The notes under the pieces: generated by a model
The model's database searches: none
Seen by the model: only the letters and a program-made list of their open reading frames with translations
Told to the model about the DNA's origin: nothing
Assembly (NCBI RefSeq): GCF_047663525.1
Contig: NC_092588.1
Location: 137,260,501-137,324,500 of the forward strand
From: Anas platyrhynchos
Lineage: Eukaryota > Chordata > Aves > Anseriformes > Anatidae
Reading direction: 5' to 3'
DNA: 64,000 nt
Part shown: positions 22,501-30,500 of the stretch, one piece after another
How positions within the stretch are numbered: position 1 is the first letter of the stretch
Layout of the letters: the number at the start of each line of letters is the position of its first letter
Translations under genes and position numbers: made by a program

Positions 22501-23023
22501 GTGTATTAAAATTACTAGGGAAAAGCAAAAACGTGGAGCTAGTTAGCAATTTTAATTAAGACTGACGTTTTAATAGTTTCCCTCGCAAAGTGCCTGCATT
22601 TTAACTCCGTGGCCCTGAGGTGCCCGAGGCCCCTCTCGTGCACGTCCCTGATACCAGCGAGGCTGTGCCCGGGTGGAGCTGGTTTCAGGGCGGCGGCCTA
22701 GCTTCTGCTAGCGCCTTCACCTCCCCAGCTAGGCTCTTTTTGCGCTTAATTCCAAACATTATGCAAAAAAAAAAAAAAAAAAAAAAAAAACGAAAGAAAA
22801 AAAAATAATTTAAGCGTGTGAGCGCCAGCGTGCTAAAGCGATGCATTCCGGGAACGTCCCTCCAGCTGGCCACGGCCACCCAAGACCACCAGAGGCTCAC
22901 TCACCGCCAGCCTCACCGGGCCGGGGCCTCTCAGCCCGGCCTCAGGTGCCCCCCGGCCCCCCCCCCAGCCGCCCCTCCCGGCCACTTACGGGTCCGCGCT
23001 GCTCTGGCGGTGCCGGGCTTCAT
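6463..23023 (-). CDS. DBF4: DBF4, regulatory subunit of CDC7 kinase (whole coding span, 12 coding exons)
   Basis: DBF4 binds and activates CDC7; the DDK complex phosphorylates MCM2–7 at replication origins in the S-phase nucleus. I joined 12 exons by consensus splice sites and phase; they sum to 2118 nt, i.e. 705 codons plus a stop, against 674 in human DBF4. The three family motifs are present. The N motif (BRCT-like) lies in exons 2–6 and includes KVFYLDIPS and FLSKDISYLVSNKKEAKF. The M motif (RLKNPFVKVED…LYRPFYLQLT, about residues 214–238) contacts CDC7. The C motif is a CCHH zinc finger with C297, C300, H310 and H316. The long last exon carries the less conserved tail, with a conserved PSGKLHRKVK block and an SSPVQALLELFQTSE block. 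The start is the ATG at 23023–23021, with A at −3. The gene is head-to-head with SLC25A40 across a CpG island. Exon number and phases fit the mammalian gene, as far as I recall it. Confidence 0.97.
7529..8952 (-). other. DBF4 intron 11
   Basis: AT-rich intron with canonical ends. I see no repeat element, RNA gene or extra exon in it. Confidence 0.8.
8953..9077 (-). CDS. DBF4: DBF4 coding exon 11 (second half of zinc finger)
   Basis: 125 nt, entered in phase 0 and left after two bases. It starts HLESEQHRNFA, giving the two zinc-binding histidines H310 and H316, and continues with YQVVDDIISKFVYEFVEY, closely similar to the human segment. Acceptor AATTCCAG|C, donor AAAAG|GTAAGT. Confidence 0.97.
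9187..9970 (-). mobile_element. CR1 LINE fragment, minus strand, internally deleted
   Basis: Lies in DBF4 intron 10. Read on the minus strand it begins with a reverse-transcriptase remnant (VVDAVFLDFRKAFDVV, about 9938–9890, the YLDFSKAFD-type motif of CR1 ORF2) and ends with the CR1 3' region (AATGATCTTTATAGGTCCC near 9210–9230). About 780 bases connect parts that are about 2 kb apart in a full CR1, and the frame is broken by many stops. It is a dead copy in the same orientation as DBF4. Confidence 0.85.
10181..10295 (-). CDS. DBF4: DBF4 coding exon 10 (first half of zinc finger)
   Basis: 115 nt, entered after two bases of Arg271 and left in phase 0. It encodes a lysine-rich stretch and then GYCECCGKKYEDLQT, with zinc ligands C297 and C300. 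The zinc finger is split by intron 10, which now carries a CR1 copy. Acceptor TTCTGTTAACAG|A, donor AACT|GTATGT. Confidence 0.96.
10296..10927 (-). other. DBF4 intron 9
   Basis: Short AT-rich intron. The donor on the exon 9 side is AAAG|GTTTGT, weak at positions +4 to +6. Nothing else is recognised in it. Confidence 0.7.
10928..11059 (-). CDS. DBF4: DBF4 coding exon 9 (CDC7-binding motif M)
   Basis: 132 nt. Encodes LYRPFYLQLTAFPVLNYCV followed by KPYSPFEVDK, the core of motif M that contacts CDC7. Enters by completing Cys227 and leaves after two bases of Arg271. Acceptor CTCAATACAG|C, donor CAAAG|GTTTGT. Confidence 0.96.
11060..12654 (-). other. DBF4 intron 8
   Basis: AT-rich, no mobile element recognised. 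A plus-strand frame at 12341–12736 runs across exon 8 on the opposite strand and is not a gene. Confidence 0.7.
12655..12697 (-). CDS. DBF4: DBF4 coding exon 8 (micro-exon)
   Basis: 43 nt, encoding RLKNPFVKVEDRS between two split codons (Ser213 and Cys227). It matches the human RLKKPFVKVEDMS segment at the start of motif M. Acceptor CTGAGCAG|G, donor AGTTG|GTAAGT. Phase agreement on both sides supports it despite its size. Confidence 0.94.
12970..13000 (-). CDS. DBF4: DBF4 coding exon 7 (micro-exon)
   Basis: 31 nt, encoding AKQVTTQKSR plus one base of Ser213. Acceptor CCAATAG|G preceded by a long pyrimidine run, donor AGAA|GTAAGT. It aligns to the human stretch before RLKKPFVKVED (QKTRTG). 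It is a variable linker, so identity rests on splice sites and phase. Confidence 0.88.
13101..13196 (-). other. Exon-like 96-nt unit in DBF4 intron 6, candidate poison or cryptic exon
   Basis: A strong acceptor (TTTTTTTAG|G) and a strong donor (CTC|GTAAGT) bound exactly 96 nt on the minus strand. One frame is open throughout and contains a CTICH motif, but it would need an upstream exon ending after two codon bases, and none of DBF4 exons 1–6 does. Joined to exon 6 (phase 0), the third codon is TGA. It has no counterpart in the human protein. It may be a regulated poison exon or a splicing decoy. Confidence 0.4.
13197..14439 (-). other. DBF4 intron 6, 5' part
   Basis: AT-rich intronic sequence upstream of the exon-like unit. 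Short plus-strand open frames near 13481–14248 have no family features. No repeat element recognised. Confidence 0.65.
14440..14516 (-). CDS. DBF4: DBF4 coding exon 6
   Basis: 77 nt. Completes Asp177 and encodes VKHYIEQKKKELYLIKSTG and a few more residues, matching human IRYYIEQKKKELYLLKKSS. It ends in phase 0 at GATGTG|GTAAGT. Acceptor TTTTTGCCAG|A. Confidence 0.96.
14664..14733 (-). CDS. DBF4: DBF4 coding exon 5
   Basis: 70 nt. Encodes ELIPSGSILSNALSWGVKIL and then HI plus the first base of Asp177, near-identical to the human segment. Acceptor TCTGTAG|G, donor GATG|GTAAAT. Part of the BRCT-like N region. Confidence 0.97.
14734..15302 (-). other. DBF4 intron 4
   Basis: Nothing beyond intron sequence. 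The minus-strand open frame at 15085–15267 ends before the exon 4 donor, lacks an acceptor and is not counted as an exon. Confidence 0.65.
15303..15353 (-). CDS. DBF4: DBF4 coding exon 4
   Basis: 51 nt, exactly 17 codons in phase 0 on both sides: VRMSRGKSLVEKAIREQ, against VCLSRGKLLVEKAIKDH in human. Acceptor ATATAG|G, donor GCAG|GTAAGT. Because it is symmetric, skipping it would keep the frame. Confidence 0.96.
15354..16117 (-). other. DBF4 intron 3
   Basis: AT-rich intron without recognisable elements. Confidence 0.65.
16118..16312 (-). CDS. DBF4: DBF4 coding exon 3 (BRCT-like N region)
   Basis: 195 nt, 65 codons, phase 0 on both sides. Contains VESFLSKDISYLVSNKKEA and the ISPVPTPESA segment, strongly matching human. 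Slightly longer than the human counterpart in the serine/arginine-rich linker (SNRKDRRDGNS). Acceptor TATATTTAG|A, donor ATACA|GTAAGT. Confidence 0.97.
16313..18194 (-). other. DBF4 intron 2, 3' part
   Basis: AT-rich intron with no recognisable element other than short A-tracts. Confidence 0.6.
18195..19300 (-). mobile_element. CR1 LINE fragment on minus strand: ORF1 region joined directly to the 3' tail
   Basis: In DBF4 intron 2. On the minus strand the element runs from a GC-richer 5'/ORF1 part, through a coiled-coil-like VLEEELNRQRSIRA stretch (near 18720–18675), to an esterase-like VIGGSLLRGT motif (18376–18341; GDSL-type in CR1 ORF1, with G in place of D). It then continues, near 18253, into the CR1 3' tail (AGATGATCTTTAAAAGGTCC…ATTCTGATTCCATGA). 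ORF2 is missing. All frames are broken. The left boundary is clear; the boundary near 19300 is approximate. Confidence 0.8.
19301..20553 (-). other. DBF4 intron 2, 5' part
   Basis: Unique AT-rich intronic DNA. The 104-codon minus-strand frame at 19309–19623 has no recognised domain and no good splice sites. Confidence 0.6.
20554..20732 (-). CDS. DBF4: DBF4 coding exon 2
   Basis: 179 nt. Completes Pro12 and encodes a lysine-rich N-terminal stretch and KPLTGKVFYLDIPSNVISEK, the beginning of the BRCT-like N region (human KPLWGKVFYLDLPS). Acceptor TTCTTTTGGCAG|C, donor GGAGGG|GTAAGT. A second AG three bases on (GGCAGCAG|A) could give a one-residue-shorter NAGNAG isoform. Confidence 0.96.
20733..21439 (-). 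other. DBF4 intron 1, 3' part
   Basis: AT-rich intron with A-rich tracts near 21355–21400. No element recognised. Confidence 0.6.
21440..21900 (+). mobile_element. Old CR1/L3-like LINE fragment
   Basis: In DBF4 intron 1. The plus strand resembles the 3' region of old CR1/L3 copies: GAGGAAAGACTG, then CAGTCTGAAGAAGAG, an ATAGCACAGATATACAAAATC stretch, an AGTACAAGAGCTACAGGGCA block, and CAGCCTGCTGCCAAAGGACA. It is heavily diverged and without an open frame. Boundaries are approximate. Confidence 0.55.
21901..22844 (-). other. DBF4 intron 1, promoter-proximal part with A26 tract
   Basis: Intronic DNA becoming GC-richer towards the CpG island. It contains an A26 run at about 22765–22790, immediately followed by another A-rich stretch. 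Open frames at 21956–22403 have no family features. Confidence 0.6.
22990..23023 (-). CDS. DBF4: DBF4 coding exon 1 (start codon)
   Basis: 34 coding nt: MKPGTARAART plus one base of Pro12, ending CCC|GTAAGT. The ATG has A at −3 and is the first one that opens into the DBF4 frame. The human N terminus differs here, so the start rests on donor, phase and CpG-island position rather than on similarity. Confidence 0.88.
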
Positions 23024-23035
23024 TGTGCGGCGGGG

Positions 23036-23041
23036 TCACAT
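23036..23041 (-). promoter_or_regulatory. Start-stop uORF (ATGTGA) before the DBF4 start
   Basis: On the minus strand an ATG is followed at once by TGA, 12 bases before the DBF4 ATG. If the 5' UTR includes it, it is a minimal uORF of the kind that can hold ribosomes and lower translation. Whether the transcript starts upstream of it is unknown. Confidence 0.45.
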
Positions 23042-23340
23042 CCTCCTCCGCCGCCCCGTGAGGAGACCGCGGGGGCAGCGCCGCCGGTATGGCCCCGGGG
23101 CCCCCTCGGCAGCCGTTGGGGTCCGGCCCCGTCCCCTCACGGCCCCGCTGCCGGCCGCGCGCCGCCAACGGTCGCTCCGCGTGACGCGAGGTGAGGGGAG
23201 AGCGGGAAGGGAGCGGGGGGCGGCGCCCAGCGTGAGGGGAGGGCGGGGCGCTGGGGCGGGGGGATGGAAAATGGCGGCCGCAGGGGTATGGGGGGGATCT
23301 GAGGGGTCACGGTGTTGGTGACTGGCAGCTTTGCTTCCCT

Positions 23341-24405
23341 CAGAGGTCCCGGCCCCACTCGTTCGTCTTCAAAGTAGTCTTAAAATAAAGCGAAAAGCAC
23401 GTTGGAAAAGGCAACCGTCCGCAAAGTAGCGCGTTAGTTCATCAGGGAGACGAGTCCTTACGTGCAGCTTAATCTTCCCACCTTCCCTCTTAAACTTAGC
23501 AAAAGCAAAAAAAAATTACGATCCCATGGATCAAATAAAAAGCGTAGATCAGTGCAAACTAACAAAGTCACAATTGCGCTTAGTATGTGTGCATTTTTAA
23601 AGATATTCCTCTATTTCTGATTTTTTTTTTTTGTTTGGTCCAGAAAATTGGTTTATTGTATGGTTTTGGGGGTTGTTTTTATTATTTTTATGATTTTATT
23701 TTCCTGTCCGGCTAGTTACAGATTCTAAAAATATATATTATATATATATATGTATACATATATTTATGTATGATATATATAAACATATTTTTAGATCCCA
23801 TGTATACATTTCAAAGGTGTGCAGCCGTACCTTGACTATGCAGCTATACAGCAGGATTTGTCCAAGGAATTACTATTCAAAGACACCATTAATGCTAGTT
23901 AGTCCCTGTTTATTGTGTGAGCAGTTTGCCAGGAAGTCATCACCAGCGGGCTGCAGCTTGGATCACCAGGAGACCTCTCTGGATTTTCTGACAGGAGCGA
24001 CAGAAGGAAGAGGAGGGCTAGATGAATTATTCTGCTGTGCTACAGTTTGTGGGCCACAGGCTGGGCATTTGTCTCTCTGCAGATAATTTGCAAGATCCTA
24101 AACCCTTTGTTGCAGCAAGAGGTAATATGTACTAACTATTTAATGTAGTTTACAAACAGTCTAAATAAACATCGCATTTCATGTAAAAAGGTTTGGGAAG
24201 ATTTACTATAATTTAGAAAACTTGTATTGTATGAAAAGCATCATGCAAGTACTCTTGGAGATCCTTGTGTACAGGTAGAAAACTAATATTTAGGTTATTA
24301 CTGCTTCTGTTCAATATATTAATGGAAATTTAAAATATTTTTTCCCTTGATTCTTCTGTAAGTTTTGAACAAAGTCTTGCAATATATTTTTCTGTTCCTT
24401 GACAG
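23341..24405 (+). other. SLC25A40 5' intron region
   Basis: Sequence between the CpG island and the first coding exon. A 5' UTR exon must lie upstream because the coding exon has a clear acceptor (CTGTTCCTTGACAG|G at 24405). Its donor is not certain; GACGCGAG|GTGAGG at 23190 is one candidate. The stretch also holds a TA-rich tract at about 23728–23790. Confidence 0.55.
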
Positions 24406-24430
24406 GTTTTTCTTCTCCAAGGATAAAGCC

Positions 24431-24524
24431 ATGTCTGAAATGAGTAATAGTAACTTCAGTAAAACAACCAGTATTCAGCAAGCAATAGCTTCTTGTTGTG
24501 GAGCTATAATTACATCATTATTTG
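24431..24524 (+). CDS. SLC25A40: SLC25A40 coding exon 1
   Basis: 94 coding nt after a short 5' UTR part (exon begins at 24406). Encodes [20 protein letters not shown] and the first half of transmembrane helix 1 ([11 protein letters not shown]), ending TTTG|GTAAGG. A second in-frame ATG at codon 4 is a possible alternative start. Confidence 0.93.
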
Positions 24525-27500
24525 GTAAGGTTTATTAAGCTTGCCACAGAGAGAATCTTTGCAAAGTGATCACTCTTCAGTTCAATTCAGCAAGATATCT
24601 GCATATATGTTGTTTATAAACTTCTGCTAACATGTTTAATAAGGGTGGTTTTAGATAGTTTTCTCATAATTCTTTTGTATTTTAAAAAACATGGTGGTTA
24701 ACTGAAATCTTTCCTGTCCTTGGTAATTGTTAACCACTACTGAAAATAACAGTAATTTTAACTCTTTAATTCTATGTCTTTTGGTGTGGTAATTTATTGC
24801 CTGCCTTCTGAAAGTTTTCCATACTTTCTGCTGTTTAAAAATAGATTTTAAATGAAGGTTTACTTTACAGTACAAAATGAATCCTGCAAGACATGCCACT
24901 GTGAAAGGTCCTCTTCACGTTACCACTTCAGTAGTAAGATCAATTTATTTGCTGTGGTGTCCTATACTGTCAAAGTATTTTATTGTTTGTTTTCCCTAAG
25001 CAGTTTTAAGGATAGCTTTTCGTTAGTATTTCAAAATTCTGGATAATCTGGATACCCCTGCCCCAAATCTTCCAAATTTTTATGAAATAGGATTTTACCT
25101 AGGACCTTGTCAAATTCATACTCTTTGTATTCTGTCATTATACCACATGTCCAGTGATTCTAGGCAAATAAAACACATGCTAGAGTATCTGACCTAGCCT
25201 CCAGCTGCTGCTTAATAAAGTTGTAAATCCTGTGTTATATATGTCAATGCTATTGATATTTTGGATACCCTACAGACTCAGGTGGCACTAGCTGCTTGTA
25301 CATAGGTAGCCGTGAGTCAATGTAATCAGGAGAGGCTGAAGAGTGGTCCAGCTGATACTGCAGTGTTCAATATCTCTACCTGTAAAAAGATCAAGTTCTG
25401 GAGGGAAATCAATAAAATGTTCACTAAAGCTTTATTTACTTTTCAATAGCTCTGAAGTTTTGGATCTCCTCTAGACAGAGGAAAGAGAATCACAAATTTA
25501 ACATTTTTCCTTTGAACATTGCTATAAAAATCAGTTTAACAAAAAAAAAATAAATAAACATATGAAAAGTGCTGAAATATTTTACTGTAAAATAAATAAA
25601 TAAATAAATAAATAAAAATAAAATGTTGTAATTTTTTTTCCTACCATCACAGGACTTATGGTATAATGACAGAATAATATGCTTGAGGCCAAAACCTTAT
25701 CTTACATGCCTTGTGGTATACCATTTACAAACCATTACCAGTAGAGCATAATAGCACAACTTTTAACACTTTCATACAAGATGACACAATGGCTTTTTGA
25801 AGAGCTTTTTGTACCTCTAAAATTTGTTGTCAGTGCAACTGTTAGCAAATTAGAAAAGGTTTATTTAGTCTTTTTTTTTTTTTTTGTAGAAGTTCATGAT
25901 GAGGCCTCTATAGCTTCTTTTCAGAGTATACAAGGTTTCTAAATGGCTCCTTTGTTTCATTTTAGTAACTCCTCTTGATGTTGTCAAAACTCGACTGCAA
26001 GCCCAAAGCAATCCATTCCCCAAAGGTAAATTAAAACGTGCTGTAATTGAGGACACTCTTCGATCTTTGCTGTTACACTTACCTGATAATTATAAAAATG
26101 CTGAGCAGCAGAATGGCTTTATTTGTTTCCAGTAGTTACATTTATTTCTTCAGAGTCAGTGGAGGAAAAAAAAAAAAAAGAAAAAGAAAAAAATACTAAA
26201 ATTGTTAAAGAAAATATGTGCCACTGAAAGTGGCAAAACAGTGATAGTGGGAAAAATTTCATAAATATATATCATTTAAAATAGGCTGTATTTTCTCTCT
26301 TCCCCAATATTCTCAGTGTGGAAGAAATGTACGATTATTACTCAATTGAGGAAAAAAAAAATCTATTACTAAATAATTCATATTTCATCAGAGGGCTTAT
26401 ATGATCATGATGCTATATCAAAGTTCCTCTCCTCCAGAATCCAAAGAGATTTGAAAAAGAGTAGTGAGTCTTACTAAAGTCACTTGTCACCTTGGTTCTT
26501 GATTGATTAATACATTGTGTACTCAAGGATATGCCAATGATTCCTGCTATTTAATTATAATTAATAAATGACATTAAAAAGGAAAGGAGGCAACTTCTGT
26601 GGAAGTTCCGTGTTGTATGTTGAGATGAATATTTGCAGTCAGGATGCATGTCACTGTTGCTGCATTTCAGCAGATGGTAGTGTAACATAAACTTGTCTCC
26701 TTCTGCAAGTGCGAGCAGTTCCATTTAGTCTGGCACTCTGAGAAGTACATTTGTTTTCTCCTTTCTTTTACCTAGGTCATTGACATTCCCTTTCCAAAGT
26801 TATTTTGTCCCTGTTTGTCTAACCAGAAATAAATCTATCTTGCTACTGTATCCAGTTTGGAACTGCTGCTAAGTGAGAACAATCTTACAATTATTAACTA
26901 TATTCTTATACACCATTTCATTAGGAAAGTGTTTTGTATACTCCAGTGGCCTTATGGATCATATATGTGTTTGTGAGAGCGGGGACAGCAAAGGCTGGTA
27001 TAAGAAAAATGAGCATTTCAAAGGGACATTGGTAAGAACAATTCATTTTTATATTAAATTGCACATTGTAAACATTTTCTAAGTGGCATACTGTAAATTT
27101 ATTTATTTATTTTAAGTTGTAGTAGAACCTTTTATCATTTGAGAGGGCATTCATGCAGTTACACTGTGTAGTTTAGATAGTGATTAATGATACCTTCATG
27201 AAAATACAAATTCCTTTCATAAGACAAATAAGAGAGCAGCTGCACAGCGTTCCTCACCTAGGACTGTCTCTACAGTTTTATTTTCCCCACTTGAACTATA
27301 TTACTGATAGTTGTTGATTGCAGGTACTGATTGTCTCTACCTGTTTATGTCTCTTCTGTCTGTAGACTTCCCAGTATGCTCTTGAAATGAATGAATGATG
27401 CAGATAGTTTTTTAAAGCTAAGTTCATGTGTCAGGTTCTGGACCCAATGTAACTTGTAAGACTAGGACTTACCCAGACATCTGAAACAGAATTGATGTCA

Positions 27501-30500
27501 GTGATGTCAATGCTGCCTCATTAATCAACATTTTGTTTGACTATGCAATTAAATTAGGGATCAAGGATTTTTCAGAATTAAATATTTGAGAAGAATGAAA
27601 TGTTCGTGAAATGTCTACTTGAATGGTTTTACAGTGTTATTTTTTTTTTTTAATTAATAACTTGCCTGAAGCTTTCAATTTACTTTACTGTATAATTTTT
27701 AGAAAACCGCTTAATTTTCTCACTGACATTATTATATGCCCAGTTTTGCTATGACAAGGTAATTCATGAAGAATGACTGTCACATCACTGGACTTCCTTT
27801 CATTACAAAAAAAAAAAAAAAAGTAAATAACAACAACAACAAAAAAAAAGTAAATAACAAGACCTGACCAATTATGCAGTAAAAAAAAAAAAAAGTTGTG
27901 GACATTGTCATTTGCCAGCACTAGAACTATAAAAATGTTCTGCTGTATTTGCCCATACAAGTATTAAGGTACATAAATAGGGTGCACAGGCACTGGATTT
28001 AGTTGCATTTTTTCTCCAATCTTCTATCTGTAACTTTCTGGAGTGTATATTTGTTGATTCTCTGTTTATAATTATACTTATTTATATTTTATTTATGATT
28101 TACTTATATTTATGTATGTATACATTTTATATATTTATAATAATTATTTATACATATGATAATATTTAGCATATGTTTGATACTAACAGATACAGAATAA
28201 ACATAGAGAAAACAAGATACTAGTATACCTTTTTCTGAATTTTTCTTTCTCTAAAATGCCTTTTTTTGTCAAATTGTGTTAAGACCTTTGGGGTATCTCA
28301 AAGCTCCATTTTTTCAAGTCAGGCTTGATAAATTGTCTGTTTTTACCATGCTCAGCTGACCTGTCCATTAAGGCTGTGACCTCTAAAGCACTTTGCCTTT
28401 TTCTTCCTCTGAGTCCAATTCAAAGTTGTTTTGTGGCCTGTCATCTCTGTATCTTCTGAGGCCTTGTAATAAGGGCATACTGAGCATATTCTACTCCATC
28501 AAATCTCAGTTTCTTCCCCCCCAAAAATTTAAGAATATTAGGTATCCTAATATTTGGAAGTTTGTCTTTTGAAGATGATTTTAGTTGAATGTCCTTCGTC
28601 CTTCAAAGTCCAGTGTTCCTCTGCTGTCAGTGGATTGGGAAATGCATGGGACAGCTGTGATAACAGTTGTAAGCTTCCAGGTATATTGTATAGCATGTAT
28701 ATTTTGAAAATATTTTGTCGCCTTGTCAGAGAAAGCAAGTGTTGAAGAATCAAGAAAAGTGAATTTCTATTTCGTACCTAGAAATTTTGTTATTTACTGA
28801 AAAAGTATTTTACTTGACTGGTTTGGGGGAGTTTCCATACGTTGTTGCTGTGCTGTATTTGTTCTGAAAACAGCCTATTCACAGGGCTGTCAGTAACTAA
28901 CAAAAACTTTCTGCTTTGGCCCAGTAAAATTTGAAGGAAGTTCATAATTTCAAGCACAAATATTTCTGTTCACTTCAGTGGAACCATTTGTATAATTAAA
29001 TTTGATGGCTAGCACAAGAAACTACAAGATTATGATCCTAGAATGATAAGCAATTTTAGAAATATATTTTTAATAAAAGCTTTGCAGCTAATTATTGTTC
29101 TTTGCCTGGTTATATTTTTAGGATGCATTTGTAAAAATTATTAAAGTAGAAGGAATTAAATCACTGTGGAGTGGATTTCCACCAACACTGTAAGTTGAAT
29201 TTTGTTTTTATTATTGATAAAAATTTATGGATTGTGCTGTCAAAGTTTACTTCATTTTTAGAAAAATAAGTGATTTTAAAACTTTGGTAAACATCTGGAG
29301 ACAGTATAATATCTGCCAATTCTTGAAATTTCTCCTGGAAACCTCTTTGATGTATTCCCAGTACTTAAATAGGGACCTCAGTCTTTTCATTCTGCCTCTT
29401 AGAAGTGGTAACCTTACCGTAACTATCCCCTTGATAGCATTAGTGAATCACAGGATCAAACATGATTGTCAGAGAATGTTAGACTTTGACAGATATTTGT
29501 TATCCTAGATTGTTACTGATGACCTTCAAGGAGCAGCACAGCTGTTTCCACAGATACTCCAGTCTTGTACCTCATTACCCTTACTTACATTTTTTTAAAA
29601 CATCTACCTTGAATCTTATTCCAAAGAACTGTATTTCTTTGAAATAGAGGCAGTGAATCAAAGCTATGTGATTAATGCTTTTTCTTTATACATAACACCT
29701 CACGGTTAAAAATTTGATTTCTTTTTCAGCAAAATATCCACACAAGATAGCTGACTTTAAGCTCCTGCTTTCTTTGTATTAATTTAAATTCCTTCTTTTT
29801 TATTTTAGAATAATGGCACTTCCTACCACAGTGATCTATTTCACCTGCTATGACCAACTGAGTGAAGCTCTGAAGTCTAGACTAGGAAAGGATAATGACC
29901 ACATTCCAATAGTTGCAGGTTCCTTAAGCAGATGTAAGTACCCATCTGTTTAAAGCAAAAAATAAAATAAAATACCTGTACACTCTTTTATTTTTCTCTT
30001 TCTTTTTAATAACCCAAAATGACAGTTGGGCTTGTACTGGTTTTATTTTTACTGTATTTGCTTTTTTTTTTTTTCTTACTTTTGTTTATCCTTTTCCCCA
30101 TCTATTGTAAAAGTAGCTTGGGTCTTTTGGAGCTTTCTTAGAAACCTCTGACGGTGTAGTTCCGTATTCTACTTGTGACAGCTGTGAGAGCGAATGGTAG
30201 AATAACAACTGTTATGCTGGGGAACTTTTCAGGCTTGGGCCTGTGCGAACCTCATGAGGTTCAACAAGGCCAAGTGCAAGGTTCTGCACCTGGGCCAGGG
30301 CAATCCCAAGCACAAATACAGGCTGGGTGGAGAATGGATTGAGAGCTGACCTGAAGAGAAGGACCTGGGGGTGTTGGTGGCTGAGAAGCTCAACATGAGA
30401 AGAGAAAGCTCCAGGGAGACCTTACAATGTCCTGCCAGTACCTAAAGGGGGCCTACAGGAAAGACGGGGAGGATTTCTTTGTCAGGGAATGGAGTGACAG

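Larger units (their letters stand above)
22845..23340. promoter_or_regulatory. CpG island: bidirectional promoter of DBF4 and SLC25A40
   Basis: About 500 bases of GC- and CpG-rich sequence containing the DBF4 start codon on the minus strand and lying upstream of SLC25A40 on the plus strand. GC boxes occur at 23241–23248 and about 23254–23263. A YY1-type element AAAATGGCGGC lies at 23268–23278 in plus orientation, typical of a position just after a housekeeping start site. A CRE/E4F-like GTGACGCGAG lies near 23181. No TATA box is seen. The head-to-head arrangement predicts divergent transcription; exact start sites cannot be read from the sequence. Confidence 0.85.

Noticed and set aside
22818-23358. 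Long open frames on both strands across the CpG island (up to 167 codons)
   Set aside because: GC-rich DNA has few stop codons by chance. The frames have proline/arginine/alanine-rich composition, no family motif, and overlap the DBF4 start on the other strand.
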